9,341 bases of DNA from the NCBI GenBank assembly GCA_030598625.1, contig JAUVPO010000059.1, forward strand, positions 1-9,341, in the 5' to 3' direction. The notes under the pieces were generated by a model, which saw nothing but the letters and a program-made list of their open reading frames with translations, ran no database searches and was not told where the DNA came from. Origin of the DNA: Deferribacteres bacterium. Its GTDB lineage: Bacteria; Nitrospirota; Thermodesulfovibrionia; UBA6902. Positions 5,739 to 9,341 of this stretch are shown here, in pieces. Each line of letters starts with the position of its first letter. Within the stretch, counting starts at the first letter, position 1. Made by a program: the position numbers and the translations under genes.

Positions 5739-7886
5739 TTAGCTTTTAATTAGTTCCAGCCTCCCCATCCACTTCTTCTGCAAGGTTTCCTTAAGCAGGG
5801 GATGTCCGCTTAAATCAGGTTCAGCATCAGCTAAGGCAAACGCCTCTTTCCTCGATATCTCAAGCACTCCCATATCTCTTATTATATTAGCAATTTTTAA
5901 TTCGGGAAGACCTGACTGCCTGGTTCCGAAAAAATCACCCGGCCCCCTTATTGCAAGGTCTTCTTCCGCTATCTTAAAACCGTCGCCTGTGGATTCCATG
6001 GCCTTAAGCCTTCTTTTTGCTTCATCACTGAAAGGTGGATACGCCATAAGCAGGCAATACGAATCATAACCGCCCCTTCCAATCCTTCCCCGCAACTGGT
6101 GGAGCTGCGCAAGCCCGAATCTCTCGGCATGCACGATAAGCATGAGAGACGCGTTAGGAACATCTATTCCAACCTCGATTACCGTCGTCGACACAAGTAA
6201 ATCGATGTCCCCTGATTTAAACGCGGACATAACAGCCTCTCTTTCATCGTGACGCATCTTCCCGTGCACAAGGCCGATCTTTCTTTCCGGGAAAATTTTT
6301 TCAAATGCCCCGGCCCCGGCAATAGCGGACTTAAGATCAAGTTTTTCGGATTCCTCGATAAGGGGATATACGATATAAACCTGTCTGCCTTTAGACAGCT
6401 CTCTCTTTATTGAAGAGTATAACCCGTCCTTTTGAGACGGGAAGAATACTTTTGTAATAACAGGCTTTCGCCCAGCGGGCAATTCATCTATTATTGATAT
6501 ATCAAGGTCTCCATACAGCGTCATTGCCAGTGTCCTCGGTATCGGCGTTGCAGTCATGATCAGTATGTCCGGATTAAGGCCCTTTGTCCTGAGAGAAGCC
6601 CTTTGAACAACACCAAACCTGTGCTGCTCATCAATTACCGCCAGCCCGAGATTCCGGAATTTTACTTTCTCCTGTATGAGAGCGTGTGTTCCAATAATAA
6701 TCTGAGCCTTACCCATGGAAATATCGTCAACAGGTTTATCTTTGCTGCCGGAAGTCAGCAGCGCTGCTTTCAAGCCAAGCCCTTCAACCATTCTGCGAAT
6801 ATTGATAAAGTGCTGTCCGGCGAGAATTTCGGTAGGCGCCATCAGACATGCCTGATAACCGTTTTCAACGACAATGAGCATTGATACAAGCGCAACAACC
6901 GTCTTTCCGCAACCGACATCACCGTGCACAAGCCTGTTCATCGGCAGCGGTCTCTTCATATCAGCCCTGACCTGGTCTAAAATCCTTTTCTGCGCACGGG
7001 TAAGCTCAAAGGGAAGGCCGGCGAGAAATTTATTGACAAGATCATTCTTGTCCCTGAAACTTATTCCTCTTTCCAGTGTCTCCCTTTTCTTTAAGAGAGC
7101 AAGGCCGAGTTCCAGCATGAAAAGTTCATCAAATACGAGACGTTTGTGCGCGGGGCCCGACCCGTTATTCAGTGCACCCACATCGGTAAATTCCTCCGGG
7201 AAGTGCGCTTCCTTTACCGACCATCTTAACGGCTTCAGATTGTTTTTTTTAATAATATACTCCGGCAAATACTCCTCTATTAAAAAAGAATATGTATCTA
7301 TTGCATTGAATATAAGTGTCCTGAGCTGTTTCTGTGAAATCCCTTCAGTCGCTTTATATACTGGCACAATCCTTGACGTGTGTATAAATTTATCTTCACT
7401 TCCAAGCAGTTCAAATTCAGGATTTTCCATTTCCAGGCCGATGCCTGTATATGGATTGCCTTTTACAACACCGCTGAGAATAAGCTTCTGGTCTTTTTTG
7501 AAATATTTCTTCAGGTACGGCTGGTTAAACCATTTGGACTTCAGAAAACCCGTTTTATCGGCAACAGTAAGCTCGAAGATCTTCATCTTCTTTCTGGGCG
7601 TGGTTATGACATCCGCGGAGACCACCTCACATAACGTTGTCTCAAGGTTTCCATAGCTGAGGTCACATATTTTTTTTAGATTTTTTCTGTCTTCATAACG
7701 CCAGGGGAAATAAAAAAGAATATCTTCAAGTGTCTTAATGCCCAGTCTTTCAAGGAGTCCGGCGCGAACCGGGCCTACTCCTTTTACGTATTGAGCATGG
7801 GTATCTCCTGAGATCCGGGGGCTGAAATTTGAAGTTTTTACACCTTTAAGGTTCTTAATCCTGTTGTTCATTCTCAGAGGCTTCAT
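5739..7886 (-). CDS. recG: ATP-dependent DNA helicase RecG
   Basis: Branch-migrating superfamily 2 helicase that reverses stalled forks and processes Holliday junctions and R-loops. At 715 residues it is close to the E. coli protein (693). The N-terminal part has the KGVGPVRA helix-hairpin-like element (35-42) and FYFPWRYEDR (58-67), then the OB-fold wedge domain (about 80-165) that splits the junction. The motor shows Walker A GDVGCGKT (322-329), motif Ia APTEILAGQH, DEQH (419-422), TATPIPRT (445-452), STTVIEVGID (566-575) and motif VI QLRGRIGRG (597-605). The C-terminal block RGPGDFFGTRQSG is RecG-typical. The longest start (ATG 7886) overlaps nusA by 32 bases; a second ATG at 7871 gives a 710-residue form. 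Neither has a well-spaced ribosome site, so translation may be coupled to nusA. The unknown 104-residue gene begins 41 bases downstream. Confidence 0.97.
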   Translation of the reverse strand: MKPLRMNNRIKNLKGVKTSNFSPRISGDTHAQYVKGVGPVRAGLLERLGIKTLEDILFYFPWRYEDRKNLKKICDLSYGNLETTLCEVVSADVITTPRKKMKIFELTVADKTGFLKSKWFNQPYLKKYFKKDQKLILSGVVKGNPYTGIGLEMENPEFELLGSEDKFIHTSRIVPVYKATEGISQKQLRTLIFNAIDTYSFLIEEYLPEYIIKKNNLKPLRWSVKEAHFPEEFTDVGALNNGSGPAHKRLVFDELFMLELGLALLKKRETLERGISFRDKNDLVNKFLAGLPFELTRAQKRILDQVRADMKRPLPMNRLVHGDVGCGKTVVALVSMLIVVENGYQACLMAPTEILAGQHFINIRRMVEGLGLKAALLTSGSKDKPVDDISMGKAQIIIGTHALIQEKVKFRNLGLAVIDEQHRFGVVQRASLRTKGLNPDILIMTATPIPRTLAMTLYGDLDISIIDELPAGRKPVITKVFFPSQKDGLYSSIKRELSKGRQVYIVYPLIEESEKLDLKSAIAGAGAFEKIFPERKIGLVHGKMRHDEREAVMSAFKSGDIDLLVSTTVIEVGIDVPNASLMLIVHAERFGLAQLHQLRGRIGRGGYDSYCLLMAYPPFSDEAKRRLKAMESTGDGFKIAEEDLAIRGPGDFFGTRQSGLPELKIANIIRDMGVLEISRKEAFALADAEPDLSGHPLLKETLQKKWMGRLELIKS

Positions 7887-8991
7887 CCTCTTCGGTCATT
7901 CGGCTTTCACTCTGGATTTCCGCCTCAAGCTGCGTTTCAATTTCTCCCTTCCTCATTCTGCCATATTCTGTTTCACTTATTATATCAATATCCCAACCGG
8001 TAAGTTTCATCGCCAGTCTCACGTTCTGCCCCTTTTTGCCGATAGCTATGGAGAGCTGCTGGTCATTAACAACAACCATCGCGGATTTCTCATCTTCATT
8101 TATCCCTAAGCTCTCAACAGCGGCCGGACTTAAAGCCTTTGCTATCAGCACCCTTGGATCGTCCGTCCAGGGTATTATATCAATCCTTTCACCTCTAAGC
8201 TCCCTCACGATGGACTGCACACGGGTACCTTTCATTCCAACACACGCGCCTACAGGATCAACCATGGGATTGTTCGAAAAAACCGTCAGCTTTGTCCTGT
8301 CACCGGCCTCCCTGACAATCTGTTTTATAAAAACCATCCCTTCGTAAATCTCCGGTATCTCCATTTTAAAGAGTTCCGCGACAAAATTGGGATGGGTCCT
8401 TGAAAGAAGAATTACCGGCCCTTTCGGGGTAACCTTTACCTCTTCTATATATGACCTTATCGTCTCGCCCCTCTTTAAGGTTTCGGTAGGCAGCGTGAAT
8501 TTTACAGGAAGAGTAGCCTCTGCCCTGCCAAAAGCCACATAGTAGCATCCCTTCTCCTTCCGGATAACTACCCCGCTCATTATTTCTCCCGCTTTATCCT
8601 TATACTCCTCATATATCGCTTCTTTTTCGGCTTCCCTTACTCTCTGAAAAAGCACCTGTTTGGCTGTCTGCGCGGCAATCCTTCCGAAATCATTAATAGC
8701 TATAGGAGACTCTATCGTCTCGTCTACGCCCTTTGCCGGGTCTATTTTCCGCGCGTCCTTAAGCGATATCTCTTCCATCGGATTTGCAACTTTTTTAACT
8801 ATTGTCTTCAGCGCGCTCATCGAGATCTCTCCGCTTTCAGAGTCAATACTTATATTTATTTCAGGATTAATGCCGTATTTCTTCCTTACCGCGGACAACA
8901 AAGCGGATTCCAGGGTCCCAAGAATGGACTCCTTGGGGATTCCTCTTTCCTTGCTCATCTGTTCAATAATGTGAATCAGCTCACGGTTCAT
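7855..8991 (-). CDS. nusA: transcription termination/antitermination factor NusA
   Basis: RNA polymerase-binding factor controlling pausing, termination and antitermination. Of its 378 residues, the N-terminal polymerase-binding domain spans about 1-130 (begins MNRELIHIIEQMSKERGI), an S1 RNA-binding domain about 135-200 (IMSGVV ... LPVKF), KH1 about 230-290 (GACVGMKGTRVQSI at 248-261) and KH2 about 300-345 (LSIAIGKKGQNVRLA at 313-327). The protein then ends in an acidic tail (about 349-378, rich in E, D, S and Q) instead of the two AR repeats of E. coli NusA (495 residues). Lack of those repeats is common outside gamma-proteobacteria. The ATG directly abuts the rimP stop; GGAGG lies 11 bases upstream, inside the rimP end, slightly farther than ideal. 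The downstream gene is recG, overlapping by up to 32 bases, rather than the usual infB. Confidence 0.97.
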   Translation of the reverse strand: MNRELIHIIEQMSKERGIPKESILGTLESALLSAVRKKYGINPEINISIDSESGEISMSALKTIVKKVANPMEEISLKDARKIDPAKGVDETIESPIAINDFGRIAAQTAKQVLFQRVREAEKEAIYEEYKDKAGEIMSGVVIRKEKGCYYVAFGRAEATLPVKFTLPTETLKRGETIRSYIEEVKVTPKGPVILLSRTHPNFVAELFKMEIPEIYEGMVFIKQIVREAGDRTKLTVFSNNPMVDPVGACVGMKGTRVQSIVRELRGERIDIIPWTDDPRVLIAKALSPAAVESLGINEDEKSAMVVVNDQQLSIAIGKKGQNVRLAMKLTGWDIDIISETEYGRMRKGEIETQLEAEIQSESRMTEEDEASENEQQD

Positions 8992-9341
8992 CTATATCTC
9001 AACCTCCAATCTTGCCCTTGAAATGTTCTCATAAGCAATAGATACTTTCCTGCTATTCGGTAAAAGAACCACTATTTCAGCATCCCCGGCCTCGATCAGC
9101 TTCCCCAAAAAAAACGTCTGCTTTTCTATCGGACCGTGTGTAACAACCCTGATTGTCCTTCCGGCATATTTCTTGAAATCCTCCACATTTTTAAGCGGCC
9201 TGTCAAGTCCGGGTGATGATACCTCTAAAACATAAGAGTATGGAATCGGGTCCTCAACATCAAGCACGGCCTCTATTTCACGACTAACGAGTGCACAATC
9301 GTCAATTGAAACCCCGTTTTCTTTTTCAATAAAGACCCTCA
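8992..9341 (-). CDS. rimP: ribosome maturation factor RimP, N-terminus beyond the window
   Basis: The frame is open from the right edge to a TAG at 8994-8992, giving 115 residues; roughly 35-40 N-terminal residues are missing compared with the usual 150. The apparent GTG start at 9267 is internal, because upstream codons in frame continue the family sequence (RVFIEKENGVSIDDCALVSR from 9339). Family signatures are DDCALVSREIEAVLDVEDPI, then LEVSSPGLDRPL, and a C-terminal SH3-like part (about the last 70 residues) with VRVVTHGPIE-type strands. RimP acts in late maturation of the 30S ribosomal subunit. Its stop codon touches the nusA start, the conserved rimP-nusA pairing seen across bacteria. 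Confidence 0.95.
   Translation of the reverse strand, partial: RVFIEKENGVSIDDCALVSREIEAVLDVEDPIPYSYVLEVSSPGLDRPLKNVEDFKKYAGRTIRVVTHGPIEKQTFFLGKLIEAGDAEIVVLLPNSRKVSIAYENISRARLEVEI

Noticed and set aside
6874..7656. A 260-codon open frame on the + strand
   Set aside because: It lies wholly antisense to recG, whose helicase motifs are unmistakable; its serine- and phenylalanine-rich translation is typical of a shadow frame.
8992..9267. A complete 91-residue gene starting at GTG 9267
   Set aside because: The in-frame codons upstream to the window edge continue recognisable RimP sequence, so the GTG is an internal valine and the gene is simply cut by the window end.

Overview
The window looks like the chromosome of a Gram-negative bacterium of middling GC content. 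It carries a type IV prepilin peptidase, a NifS-type cysteine desulfurase with a small NifU-domain partner, and a two-component system with a stand-alone receiver. This gene mix is reminiscent of Nitrospirota or former Deltaproteobacteria, but that placement is inference from gene content, not from a phylogeny. Almost all of the DNA is coding. I see no insertion sequence, prophage, CRISPR array, tRNA or rRNA.

Layout. Positions 1-1377 (+ strand) hold the end of a NifU-domain (Nfu-like) gene and a complete nifS-type cysteine desulfurase, joined by a GTGA stop/start overlap; together they form an Fe-S cluster assembly unit. All other genes are on the - strand and converge on nifS, with stop codons overlapping by 4 bases. 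Read in transcription order from the right edge they are: rimP (cut by the window end), nusA, recG, a 104-residue helical protein of unknown function, a prepilin peptidase (pilD/gspO-like) and a membrane PAS sensor histidine kinase. The gaps in this series are 0-41 bases and several genes overlap, so it reads as one operon joining ribosome maturation, transcription elongation, DNA repair, pilus/secretion processing and signalling.

An AT-rich gap of about 160 bases follows, with a weak terminator-like hairpin, four heptameric TCAG-led repeats and a 10-base palindrome. After it come a GT-A glycosyltransferase resembling glucosyl-/mannosylglycerate-type synthases and a stand-alone CheY-like receiver protein.

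Most of the window is conserved housekeeping material. The parts most worth a second look are the signalling/glycosyltransferase group (kinase, possible compatible-solute synthase, orphan receiver), the unknown protein translationally coupled to the prepilin peptidase, and the rimP-nusA-recG order, in which recG sits where infB is usually found.
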